Positions 24,994 through 33,060 of a DNA stretch of 44,109 nucleotides are shown here, piece after piece (the first letter of the stretch is position 1; the number at the start of each line of letters is the position of its first letter). Under the pieces are notes generated by a model. The model made no database searches. It was given only the letters and a program-made list of their open reading frames with translations, and was not told where the DNA came from. The translations under genes and the position numbers were made by a program. Source of the stretch: Candidatus Nitrosopumilus sp. (GTDB taxonomy: Archaea > Thermoproteota > Nitrososphaeria > Nitrososphaerales > Nitrosopumilaceae); NCBI GenBank assembly GCA_029864805.1, contig JAOTSS010000008.1, forward strand, positions 1-44,109, given 5' to 3'.

Positions 24994-26589
24994 TTGTCAA
25001 AGTTTGTCCTACTTGTCATGGTTTTTTCAATATTCCTAGTATCTAGTGCTTTCATTCCCACTTCATTTGCACTTGGAGATTATGACTTGATCTCAGAATG
25101 GGGTCAGTTTGGTATTGCAAAACCTGGGCATTTCTCATACCCTGAATTTATTGCAGTTGATGAGCAAGGAAATTCATATGTAAGTGATTTAGGCAACAAA
25201 CGAATTCAAAAATTCTCTAGTGATGGTAAATACATTACTCATTGGGGACAAAGTGGAAAACTACCTGGAGAATTTCATTATCCTTCTGGAGTTGCAGTAA
25301 GCGGTGATTTTCTCTATGTTGCAGACCATGATTTACATAAAATTCAGAAATTTTATCTTAATGGAACATTTGCTGATCAGTGGGGGAGTAAAGGAATTCA
25401 TGATGGGGAATTCAAGTATCCAAATGGAATGGCAGTCGACTCTGAGAATTTTGTCTATGTTGTAGATACCGGTAATCAAAGAATTCAAAAATTCACTTCT
25501 GATGGTGAGTTTGTTTTATCTTTTGGTGAAAGTGGAATGAGTTCTGGCCAATTTCTTACGGCAATTGGAATTGATATTGATGATGAAGGGTATGTGTATG
25601 TAACAGATAAGGGAAATCGTAAAATTGAAAAATTTGATTCAGATGGTTCCTTCATAAAATCATTTCCATTTCGTGGATTAAATTATATTTTTTCACCTAC
25701 AGGAATTGAAATTGACCCTAATGGAACAATTTATGTTGTAAATTCTGATAATGGTCGAATCTTATTTCTTGAACAAGATATTGGTTTGACCCTTAACGTC
25801 TTTGAAAAAAATGGTCCATACCCTCAAATGTTTAGCTCGCCTACTGATATTGCATTAGGAATTAATGGTGAACTATTAGTGGTAGATTCTGCAGGACACA
25901 AAATTTATTCTCTTGAAACTCCCTTTTACGTTGAACCAGAAATTTCTACAGAAACTGAAACCATTGAAGTAATTACATCTGAGATGGCCGAATCTTTCTC
26001 AAGTGATATAATTAACCCTACCATCATGGCTCCAAGTGACATGATACTTGATGCAACTGGATTACTCACTTTTGTGAATATAGGTGAGGCAATAGCTGCT
26101 GATAATGAAAGTGGAATCAAAGCCATACTGAACAATGCACCTGAAGAATTCTCTTTGGGGGTCAACAAGGTTACTTGGATTGCATTTGATAATGCTGGTA
26201 ATACTGCAGAAACATATCAAACCATCACAGTTAATGCCTGTGGTCATACTTATTCTGACTATCACATGATAGTAGGTACTTCTGGTGATGATTTTATTCG
26301 GGGTACTCTTGCAGATGATCTGATCTTTGGATTGGATGGTGCTGATATTATTAGTGGTGATGATGGAAATGACTGTATTTTTGGTGGGAATGATGATGAT
26401 GTGATTTATGGGGATAATGGACATGATACCATTATGGGTGACTCTGGAAATGATATACTGAAAGGTGATTCAGGATCTGATATAATTTACTCAAATTCTG
26501 GCTCTGATGTAATGGATGGTGGAGATGATTCTGATGGATGCTACTCACCAACAAATTCTAAAACTGATCTACTGATTAACTGTGAATGA
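24994..26589 (+). CDS. secreted NHL-propeller protein with RTX-like repeats
   Basis: A 531-aa protein from TTG at 24994, with a signal peptide (1-27, ending SFA). Residues 28-310 hold about six NHL repeats (FAVDEQGNSYVSDLGNKRIQ-type blocks). Residues about 345-415 resemble a HYR/Ig domain (GVNKVTWIAFDNAGN). Residues 420-520 are Gly/Asp nonapeptides of the haemolysin calcium-binding type (GGNDDDVIYGDNG; GDSGNDILKGDSG). Extracellular, calcium-stabilised, probably adhesive or binding. No type I secretion genes adjoin; the signal peptide implies Sec export. Confidence 0.8.
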   Translation: MSKFVLLVMVFSIFLVSSAFIPTSFALGDYDLISEWGQFGIAKPGHFSYPEFIAVDEQGNSYVSDLGNKRIQKFSSDGKYITHWGQSGKLPGEFHYPSGVAVSGDFLYVADHDLHKIQKFYLNGTFADQWGSKGIHDGEFKYPNGMAVDSENFVYVVDTGNQRIQKFTSDGEFVLSFGESGMSSGQFLTAIGIDIDDEGYVYVTDKGNRKIEKFDSDGSFIKSFPFRGLNYIFSPTGIEIDPNGTIYVVNSDNGRILFLEQDIGLTLNVFEKNGPYPQMFSSPTDIALGINGELLVVDSAGHKIYSLETPFYVEPEISTETETIEVITSEMAESFSSDIINPTIMAPSDMILDATGLLTFVNIGEAIAADNESGIKAILNNAPEEFSLGVNKVTWIAFDNAGNTAETYQTITVNACGHTYSDYHMIVGTSGDDFIRGTLADDLIFGLDGADIISGDDGNDCIFGGNDDDVIYGDNGHDTIMGDSGNDILKGDSGSDIIYSNSGSDVMDGGDDSDGCYSPTNSKTDLLINCE

Positions 26590-26695
26590 TTATTTTGTAC
26601 TCTTGTTCTAATTTTATAGAATTATTAGTGATTTGAATTTCTTCTATATAGAAATAGGTGTACTATCTATAACTATATTTTATTAGTATAGAATT

Positions 26696-28369
26696 ATGAC
26701 ACAGCTTATACAGAAACATTTCTTTTATCATTTAATGACTAACAAAAGCACAAAGAACATTGCAATTTTTAGCATTGTTGTATTATTCACTGTAACTTCC
26801 TTTGGACTTTCAAATGCATATGCTGAAGAAAGTGAAGGCTACAATATGGTTGGCGATATAATGCCTGTGTTGACATTTACATTCCGAGACGGAATAGAAA
26901 CATTGGAATTCCCTGTTTTCAAAATGGGTGAAAACTTTATTGATGATTCGGGAGTTTCATTTTCAGTAGAAGGTTCTGTGACACAATCACCATTATTGCA
27001 CAAAGCAATGGATGAGGCATATATTTACCGATATTCAAATGCAGCATTTGATCATCAGTTCAAATATTTTGATGTTGATGCTGATTTTGTAAAAAATGGC
27101 GAATCTGTAATCTCTCTTGATTACAGCAACTGTAGGGTGGATGACTATCAAGTTGAAACACTTGACTCAAATGATTATGAAAGTTATGCCAAAGAAGTTG
27201 GATTTGCAATAGCAGATAAAATTGACTTTGTATGTAGTGGATTAAATTCTGCTAATGATTCAACAAAGATAACTCCTGGTACTGTGATTGATCATGGCGA
27301 ATCTGGATTTAAATTTATTAATGGAATGAAAACATCTGTGACATTCTCCTTTAATGAAGGAAAGGAAAAAATTGAGTTTCCAGTATTTAATCTAGTTTCA
27401 GGATATGCTGAATCTGAACGAAATGTAAAGCCTGAATTCTCAGTTGAAGGTGTTTTGGATTACTATCCATTATTGCAAAGCAAAATCGACAATGCAAGAA
27501 AAGTATCAGGATTATCTGTATCATCTAATGATGACTTTGATGCATTGGTAGAATTTACTAATGGTGAAAAGACATTGAGAGGACTTGATTTTTCAAGTTG
27601 TCGTGTAACTGATGCTAAAATCACAACTCTAACAGACAAAGAAGAAGGATTTACTGGGAAAAGTGGCTTTGTAACTGCTTATCAATTAGGTTTTGAATGT
27701 TCAGGACTTAATGCATTAAACATGTATTATGATGGACTTTCTGGAGATGGCCCTTCTTGGAATGTCTCTCAAATTGTACATGAGTATGTAGAGCCACTTC
27801 AGAACACTGACAAAGGGTTGAGCGCTTTTGCTACATTCTATTTTGAAGATGGCATGGAAACTGTAGAATTTTCCATGTTCAAACAAAATCAAATGCTTAC
27901 GGCAACTGAAGAAAACAAAGGTGATAACGGTGACAAAAGTGTAGCTGCTGATGCATTTACTAGAAAGGCAGTATATCCAACCATAGAATTGAGAGGAATT
28001 GTAGGTGATTATCCATTACTATACAATCATGTTGATGACAATCTATCTATTCAAAGTGTAGTTGGAACTGGTAATCGTGACCTTGTTGACATTAATGTAA
28101 AGATTGTATCTGGTAATGAAGAAATTCGTGGCTTTGACTATTCAAACTGTAGATCAACTGATTACATTATATCTGCAGAGCCAAATAACGAAGAAAGTTA
28201 TGTCAAAGACAAATTTGCACTAGAAAATATTTTTGACTTTGAATGCCAAGGATACCGACCAAACAATCCAACCTATGATACAATGTTCGTTGTTGAAAAA
28301 GCAAAAACTACCAGCAGCGGTGATTTAAGAGACACCCATGACTGGCCTTTAGGATTCTACGTAGAGTAG
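26696..28369 (+). CDS. secreted three-repeat cysteine protein
   Basis: A 557-aa protein. The start at 26696 lies about 22 nt after ctatatttta; an ATG at 26735 is an alternative. Signal peptide ends near NAYA. Three homologous domains follow (about 55-190, 205-345, 365-535), each with a 'FxxGxExxEFxVF' opening, a 'VEG..xxxPLL' block, a SNCR/SSCR cysteine and an FxCSG/FECxG cysteine, so one disulfide per repeat is likely. No anchor or sorting signal is seen. Family of surface or secreted proteins, function unknown. Confidence 0.65.
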   Translation: MTQLIQKHFFYHLMTNKSTKNIAIFSIVVLFTVTSFGLSNAYAEESEGYNMVGDIMPVLTFTFRDGIETLEFPVFKMGENFIDDSGVSFSVEGSVTQSPLLHKAMDEAYIYRYSNAAFDHQFKYFDVDADFVKNGESVISLDYSNCRVDDYQVETLDSNDYESYAKEVGFAIADKIDFVCSGLNSANDSTKITPGTVIDHGESGFKFINGMKTSVTFSFNEGKEKIEFPVFNLVSGYAESERNVKPEFSVEGVLDYYPLLQSKIDNARKVSGLSVSSNDDFDALVEFTNGEKTLRGLDFSSCRVTDAKITTLTDKEEGFTGKSGFVTAYQLGFECSGLNALNMYYDGLSGDGPSWNVSQIVHEYVEPLQNTDKGLSAFATFYFEDGMETVEFSMFKQNQMLTATEENKGDNGDKSVAADAFTRKAVYPTIELRGIVGDYPLLYNHVDDNLSIQSVVGTGNRDLVDINVKIVSGNEEIRGFDYSNCRSTDYIISAEPNNEESYVKDKFALENIFDFECQGYRPNNPTYDTMFVVEKAKTTSSGDLRDTHDWPLGFYVE

Positions 28370-28370
28370 A

Positions 28371-28391
28371 CCTTTTCTTTTTATTTTTTTA
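28371..28391 (+). terminator. T-rich terminator
   Basis: ccttttctttttattttttt follows the stop codon of the three-repeat protein. Confidence 0.45.
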
Positions 28392-28444
28392 CTGCATGAT
28401 GATCTGAAATATAGATCAAATTAAGATCTGTATATTTGTCATTT

Positions 28445-28456
28445 TACTATATAGTA
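28445..28456. promoter_or_regulatory. 12-bp perfect palindrome upstream of the phosphate genes
   Basis: tactatatagta is a perfect palindrome 53 nt before the start of the PhoU-like gene, just upstream of a TATA-like run (taattataaaa, about 28483-28493). A regulator site is possible; such A/T-rich palindromes also occur by chance. Confidence 0.3.
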
Positions 28457-28508
28457 CAATAGACTTTATGTTGATCCACCTTAATTATAAAACTCTCTTT
28501 GATGAGTC

Positions 28509-29138
28509 ATGGGGCAATGGTTATCCTGGATAAAGTCCAACGAAAAAGAACTCTTAACGATTCTAGATAACCTGGCTAAAAAAGCAGTTGAAACCTCTGA
28601 ATCTTTGGTGGTTTTATTTTCCGATCTTAGTAACGTTGATCAAATTAAAAAAATTCATAGACTTGAGACTGAAGCTGACGTGCTTACCCGTGATATTTTT
28701 GCAGAATTAAACAAGACCTTCATCACTCCTTTGGATAGGGAAGACATGCAAAGAATTGCATCAAAAATTGATGATGTGATTGATTTCATGGATGGTATTG
28801 CTGCTAGGGTATACAGCTACAAAATCACTACTCCTCCCTCATATTGTTTAGACATGGCAAAAGAACTAGTCAAAGCTACGAAAGAAGTGGAATACATGAT
28901 TTCAAAACTACAGAAAATGAAAAATTCAAAAGACATGATTGAACATTGTAGAAATACCGGTGACATTGAGCATACCGTTGATGATTTGTATAGAGAAGCC
29001 ATCAAAGAACTGTTTGAAAGTGATGATGCAATTAAAATCATCAAACTAAAGGATATCTATGAAACAATGGAAACTGCATCTGACAGATGTGTTGATGTTG
29101 CAGATGTCATTGAAGATATAGTTCTAAAATATACCTGA
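28509..29138 (+). CDS. PhoU-like DUF47 phosphate-transport accessory protein
   Basis: A 209-aa all-helical protein. WIKSNEKELLTILDNLAKKA and IHRLETEADVLTRDIFAELN with FITPLDREDMQRIASKIDDV are the DUF47/TIGR00153 signature, including the acidic metal-binding E/DxxxD pairs. DUF47 proteins accompany PiT transporters and are thought to gate or regulate them. The pit gene starts 9 nt downstream, so the two form an operon. Confidence 0.88.
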   Translation: MGQWLSWIKSNEKELLTILDNLAKKAVETSESLVVLFSDLSNVDQIKKIHRLETEADVLTRDIFAELNKTFITPLDREDMQRIASKIDDVIDFMDGIAARVYSYKITTPPSYCLDMAKELVKATKEVEYMISKLQKMKNSKDMIEHCRNTGDIEHTVDDLYREAIKELFESDDAIKIIKLKDIYETMETASDRCVDVADVIEDIVLKYT

Positions 29139-29147
29139 GTTGATTAA

Positions 29148-30134
29148 ATGATAGAATTAGCAATTGGTGCAATCATTGTAGCATTAATCTTTGATTTTGT
29201 AAACGGTTTCAATGATTCTGCAAATTCTGTCGCTACTGTAATTGGGACACGCGTTCTAAAACCTATTCATGCTGTAGGTTTATCTGCTGCAATGAATTTC
29301 ATTGGCCCTTTCATATTTGGCGTTGCTGTTGCAACTACAATTGCAAAAGGAATCGTCAGTCCTGATGACATTACTGTTTACATGATTATAGGCGGATTAG
29401 CTGGTGCAATTGGTTGGAGTACTCTTTGTACTTATTTTGGATTACCCATATCAAACAGTCATTCTTTAGTTGGAGGAATTATGGGTGCAGGCATTGCAGG
29501 ATTAGGATTTGAAAAACTAGTTTACGGTGGTCTAACCAAAGTATTTGCAGGCATTGTAATTGCACCTATAGGTGGAATCATTTTTGGATTACTGTTAACT
29601 GGATTAATAATTACCATTTTTGCAGGTCGTAAACCTGGACCAGTAAACAAAACATTTGGTAAATTACAGATTATCTCTTCAGCTTGGTTTGCATTAACTC
29701 ATGGAGCAAATGATGGACAAAAAACTATGGGAATTATTGTCTTGATTTTGTTTTCTGCTGGCATGATCCCTGAACTTGAAATGCCATTATGGGTAATTTT
29801 TGCTGCAGCAACTGCGATGGGTTTGGGCACTTTCTTTGGTGGATACAAAGTAATCAAAACTTTAGGTGTAAAAATTACAAGACTCAAACCATACCAAGGA
29901 TTTGCAGCAGAAACAGGTGGCGGGTTGATGTTGGCAGTATTTGCAATATTTGGCATTCCTGCTAGCACAACACATGCGATAACTGGTACTATTATGGGTG
30001 CAGGTGCTGCACGAAGAAAACGTGCTGTAAGATGGAAAGTAAGCAAACAGATTGTTTTCTCATGGGTGATTACTATCCCTGGCAGTGCCTTAATGGGAAT
30101 TGGTATTACTTATCTAATTCATCTGTTTGTTTGA
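29148..30134 (+). CDS. pit: PiT-family inorganic phosphate transporter
   Basis: A 328-aa membrane protein with about ten helices. The duplicated PiT motifs are clear: DFVNGFNDSANSVATVIGTR near the start and ALTHGANDGQKTMGI in the middle, plus ISNSHSLVGGIMGAG and IPASTTHAITGTIMGAGAAR. PiT proteins import phosphate (metal-phosphate or Na+ symport). Expressed together with the DUF47 protein. Confidence 0.93.
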   Translation: MIELAIGAIIVALIFDFVNGFNDSANSVATVIGTRVLKPIHAVGLSAAMNFIGPFIFGVAVATTIAKGIVSPDDITVYMIIGGLAGAIGWSTLCTYFGLPISNSHSLVGGIMGAGIAGLGFEKLVYGGLTKVFAGIVIAPIGGIIFGLLLTGLIITIFAGRKPGPVNKTFGKLQIISSAWFALTHGANDGQKTMGIIVLILFSAGMIPELEMPLWVIFAAATAMGLGTFFGGYKVIKTLGVKITRLKPYQGFAAETGGGLMLAVFAIFGIPASTTHAITGTIMGAGAARRKRAVRWKVSKQIVFSWVITIPGSALMGIGITYLIHLFV

Positions 30135-30185
30135 TCTTTTAATGCCTTAATTTTTATTCTGCCAATTTTTTTTTGTATTGTTCAA

Positions 30186-31271
30186 ATGGATATTTTACAA
30201 TTAATTCAATCAAATCTTCTAACTCCTATCATTCTGTTCTTTTTATTTGGAATAATTGCAGCCCGAATAAAATCTGATTTGAAAATACCAGAAGCAATTT
30301 CCGAATTTTTACCCATTTATCTTCTAGCTGCAATTGGTCTTCATGGTGGAATTGAGATGAGAAATACTGGATTTGAAAATATGTTGATTCCAATGATTGT
30401 TGCAATTGGACTTTCACTTTTGTTTACTTTGAATCACTATCAAATTTTGAGAAGATTGGGGAAATTCAATATTTTTGATTCATATGCACTTGCATCCACA
30501 TATGGTGCAGTAGGTGCTGTAACTTTTTCAGTTGGTTTGTCATTTCTCAAAAATCAAGGTGTCTCATCAGAAGGATATCTTGCAGCTGTTTTAGCAATAT
30601 TAGAACCAGTTGCGTTCATCTTGGCAATCTTTTTGACAAACATGACAGTATCAAAACAAATCAAAGCAAAGAAAAAATCTTTCGCAAGTGATGATACATC
30701 TGACATTGATGTTGGGATGCAGAGTACTAGCACAAAACTCTCTCAAGTTTTACATGAATCAATTACAGGCAAAGCAATAGTAATTCTGCTTGGAAGCATT
30801 GTAATAGGATACATCATTGGTGAAGATGGGTTCAGTTCAATCAAAATTGTATTTGATGAAATGTTTACTGGGGCAATCGTGATTTTTATGATAGAGATGG
30901 GAATAATTGCAGGACAAAGACTAGATGATATCAAAAAAGTTGGAATTTTCCTTACTGCGTTTGCTATAATCATGCCTACTTTTAACGGAATTATCGGAGT
31001 TTTAGTTGCAACTGCAATGGGATTAAGTCTTGGTGGTGCAGTCATGTTTGGATTATTGTTAGCTAGTGCATCATTTATTGCAGCACCTGCAGTATTGCGT
31101 CATGCGATTCCTCAAGCAAAACCCAGTCTTTACATAACTTCTGCATTGGGTATAACATTTCCTTACAACATCATTGTATTGTTGCCCATCATGTTTACAA
31201 TTTCATCTATTGTTCACACGGGAGAAGGATCGATAGACTTATTCAATTACATGATAAAGAATTGGATATGA
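30186..31271 (+). CDS. sbtA: SbtA-type sodium-dependent bicarbonate transporter
   Basis: A 361-aa protein with about ten helices in two inverted halves. SEFLPIYLLAAIGLHGGIEM and YGAVGAVTFSVGLSFL in the first half, and MFTGAIVIFMIEMGIIAGQR with ALGITFPYNIIVLLPI in the second, match the SbtA (DUF897) family. SbtA imports bicarbonate with Na+. Ammonia oxidisers of this group fix bicarbonate by the 3-hydroxypropionate/4-hydroxybutyrate cycle, so a high-affinity uptake role fits. The stop overlaps the start of the SbtB-like gene (ATGA). Confidence 0.85.
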   Translation: MDILQLIQSNLLTPIILFFLFGIIAARIKSDLKIPEAISEFLPIYLLAAIGLHGGIEMRNTGFENMLIPMIVAIGLSLLFTLNHYQILRRLGKFNIFDSYALASTYGAVGAVTFSVGLSFLKNQGVSSEGYLAAVLAILEPVAFILAIFLTNMTVSKQIKAKKKSFASDDTSDIDVGMQSTSTKLSQVLHESITGKAIVILLGSIVIGYIIGEDGFSSIKIVFDEMFTGAIVIFMIEMGIIAGQRLDDIKKVGIFLTAFAIIMPTFNGIIGVLVATAMGLSLGGAVMFGLLLASASFIAAPAVLRHAIPQAKPSLYITSALGITFPYNIIVLLPIMFTISSIVHTGEGSIDLFNYMIKNWI

Positions 31272-31570
31272 AACTCTACAACATTAAATTACTTACAATT
31301 ACCTGTGAAATTCTTGCTCAAAAAAATATAATTGGGATTTTAAAAAATCATAAAATTACTGGTTATACAACTTATGAGGTGGATGGAAATGGCGCCCGTG
31401 GTTTACGGGGACAAGGATTCAAAAATGAAAAAAATGTCAAAGTTGAGGTAATCATGCGTGAAGAAAAACTATCTGATGTTATTGAAGAGATATCGAGGAC
31501 ATTATTTGCAAATTTTGCTATAGTACTCTATGTCAGTGATGTTGGCGTAGTTAGAACTGAAAAATTTTAA
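31268..31570 (+). CDS. sbtB: SbtB-like PII signalling protein
   Basis: A 100-aa protein from the ATG in the ATGA overlap (a TTG at 31262 is possible). It has a ferredoxin-like PII layout and a T-loop GYTTYEVDGNGARGLRGQ, with the GxGxxG stretch of SbtB rather than the GlnK Tyr51 loop, and no ammonium transporter beside it. SbtB proteins bind adenyl nucleotides and close SbtA. The cyanobacterial C-terminal CGPxGC redox loop is absent. Coupling to sbtA supports the call. Confidence 0.8.
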   Translation: MKLYNIKLLTITCEILAQKNIIGILKNHKITGYTTYEVDGNGARGLRGQGFKNEKNVKVEVIMREEKLSDVIEEISRTLFANFAIVLYVSDVGVVRTEKF

Positions 31571-31866
31571 CAACAAGAATCATCTGAACACAAAACTGGA
31601 ATCTTTTTACTTGCATTAGTAACACTTGAGATTAATACTGATAGTTGACTATTTGAAATTGAATACATTGCCTTTTTCCCTGCGTCTCTTGATTTGACAA
31701 TGCCGCATTTTCTTAACGTCTTTAAGTGATGTGACACTAGTGGTTGATCTTTTCTTAATTTTTCAACAAAATCATTCACACACAACTCTTTGTTTTTTTG
31801 CAACAAATCTAGAATGTCAAATCTTGTTTCATCACAAATGCATTTTAAGAGACTGACTCCATTCAT
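31567..31866 (-). CDS. arsR: ArsR-family metalloid-responsive repressor
   Basis: A 99-aa winged helix: TRFDILDLLQKNKELCVNDF, then DQPLVSHHLKTLRKCGIVKS. Cys29 sits where ArsR proteins carry the ELCVCDL sensor, but the second Cys there is Asn; other Cys (9, 11, 54, and 93, 98, 99 at the tail) could complete an As(III) site, as in ArsRs whose sites arose elsewhere. It overlaps the end of sbtB by 4 bp and is divergent from arsC, with a palindrome between. Confidence 0.85.
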   Translation of the reverse strand: MNGVSLLKCICDETRFDILDLLQKNKELCVNDFVEKLRKDQPLVSHHLKTLRKCGIVKSRDAGKKAMYSISNSQLSVLISSVTNASKKIPVLCSDDSCC

Positions 31867-31877
31867 ATCAACCTAAA

Positions 31878-31887
31878 TTTATATAAA
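31878..31887. promoter_or_regulatory. palindrome in the arsR-arsC divergent promoter
   Basis: tttatataaa, a perfect 10-bp palindrome in the 40-nt gap between arsR and arsC, overlapping TATA-like sequence. It could be the ArsR operator acting on both genes. Confidence 0.4.
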
Positions 31888-31906
31888 CTTATATTTATTT
31901 GATTAT

Positions 31907-32308
31907 GTGGCTGAAGGAAAAAAAATCCTTTTTGTGTGCGTAGAAAATGCTGGCCGTAGTCAGATGGCAGAAGGATTTCTTAGAAAATATGCTCCTCAGT
32001 TTGATGCAATTAGTGCCGGAACTAAACCAAAATCGCAATTAATCCCAAATGTGATTGATGTGATGAAAGAGATTGGAATTGACATAACTGAACAAAAACC
32101 AAAGCCGCTGACAGATGAAATGACTGTTCAATCCATCACTGTCAATATGGGATGTATGGATAAGGAATCATGCCCTACATTATTTGTAGATGATGTAATA
32201 GATTGGAATATTCCTGATCCAAAAGACAAGGATATTAAGCAAATAAGGGAAATTCGAGATGAAATTAAAAACAAAGTCTTGAGTCTCATCAGAAAATTAG
32301 AGGAATAA
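31907..32308 (+). CDS. arsC: arsenate reductase (thioredoxin-coupled, LMW-PTP fold)
   Basis: A 133-aa protein from GTG at 31907. FVCVENAGRSQ holds the P-loop CX5R (Cys11, Arg17) and Ser18; Cys83 (NMGCMDKE) and Cys89 (SCPTLF) match the redox relay of thioredoxin-linked ArsC (Cys10/82/89 in Bacillus); NIPDPKDKD carries the general-acid Asp. It reduces As(V) to As(III). Next to arsR, and 4 nt before the aquaporin gene, so one transcription unit. Confidence 0.9.
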   Translation: MAEGKKILFVCVENAGRSQMAEGFLRKYAPQFDAISAGTKPKSQLIPNVIDVMKEIGIDITEQKPKPLTDEMTVQSITVNMGCMDKESCPTLFVDDVIDWNIPDPKDKDIKQIREIRDEIKNKVLSLIRKLEE

Positions 32309-32312
32309 TAAA

Positions 32313-32993
32313 ATGGCATACTCTAACCTTCAAATCTTTACTGTAGAACTAATTGGTACATTCATTCTTGTGATTTTTGCTACAGGTTCAATTGTTTACG
32401 ATGTCCAAATTGGCGGTCCATATGGAATATGGTTTGCAGCTGTTACCCCCTTCATTGCATTAATTATTGGAGTTTATTCATTTGGTAAAATCTCACTTGC
32501 TCACTTTAATCCTGCTGTAACCGTAGGATACTACATTACAGGTCATATCTCGAAAACTCAAATCATTTGGTATTTTGCAGCTGAAATTATTGGTGCAATA
32601 CTCGGTTCTTTGTTTGTCATGACATTTATTGGACAAAATGCAAACCTTGGAGCTAATGCACCAAACTATGACTATTCAATATTTTTGATATTTCCAGTAG
32701 AAGTTTTGGCATCTGCATTACTCATGGCAGTGATTTTTACTGTAGTGTATACAAAGGGACTCAAAGGATTTAGCGGAATCGCAATTGGCGGTATAGTTGG
32801 CCTAGATATCTTTTTTTTGGCATCTGTCTCTGGTGCGTCAATGAATCCAGCAAGAGCACTTGCACCTGCCTTGTTGTCTGGAATGATAGATGATCTGTGG
32901 CTTTATTGGAGTGCACCCTATGTTGGAACAATAATTGTTGCATTTTTGTTTAGGAAGAAATTTGAGATACAAAGAAATCAAGAGAAATCTTAA
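32313..32993 (+). CDS. MIP/aquaporin-family channel, probable arsenite exit channel
   Basis: A 226-aa protein with six helices and both NPA boxes: HFNPAVTVG and SMNPARALAPA (Arg after the second, part of the selectivity filter). In Sinorhizobium the order arsR-aqpS-arsC uses an aquaglyceroporin to let As(III) leak out after arsenate reduction. No ArsB or Acr3 pump is seen here, so the same downhill detoxification is inferred. A water/ammonia/glycerol channel is the alternative. Confidence 0.85.
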   Translation: MAYSNLQIFTVELIGTFILVIFATGSIVYDVQIGGPYGIWFAAVTPFIALIIGVYSFGKISLAHFNPAVTVGYYITGHISKTQIIWYFAAEIIGAILGSLFVMTFIGQNANLGANAPNYDYSIFLIFPVEVLASALLMAVIFTVVYTKGLKGFSGIAIGGIVGLDIFFLASVSGASMNPARALAPALLSGMIDDLWLYWSAPYVGTIIVAFLFRKKFEIQRNQEKS

Positions 32994-33060
32994 GGTCTCA
33001 CTTGGCTAATTTATGTCTAAAAATCGTTCTTTTACGAATAATAATGACCTAGTTTAACCT

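Noticed and set aside
31268..31570. PII protein as GlnK (nitrogen regulator)
   Set aside because: No ammonium transporter beside it, overlaps an SbtA-type gene, and the T-loop is of the SbtB glycine-rich type.
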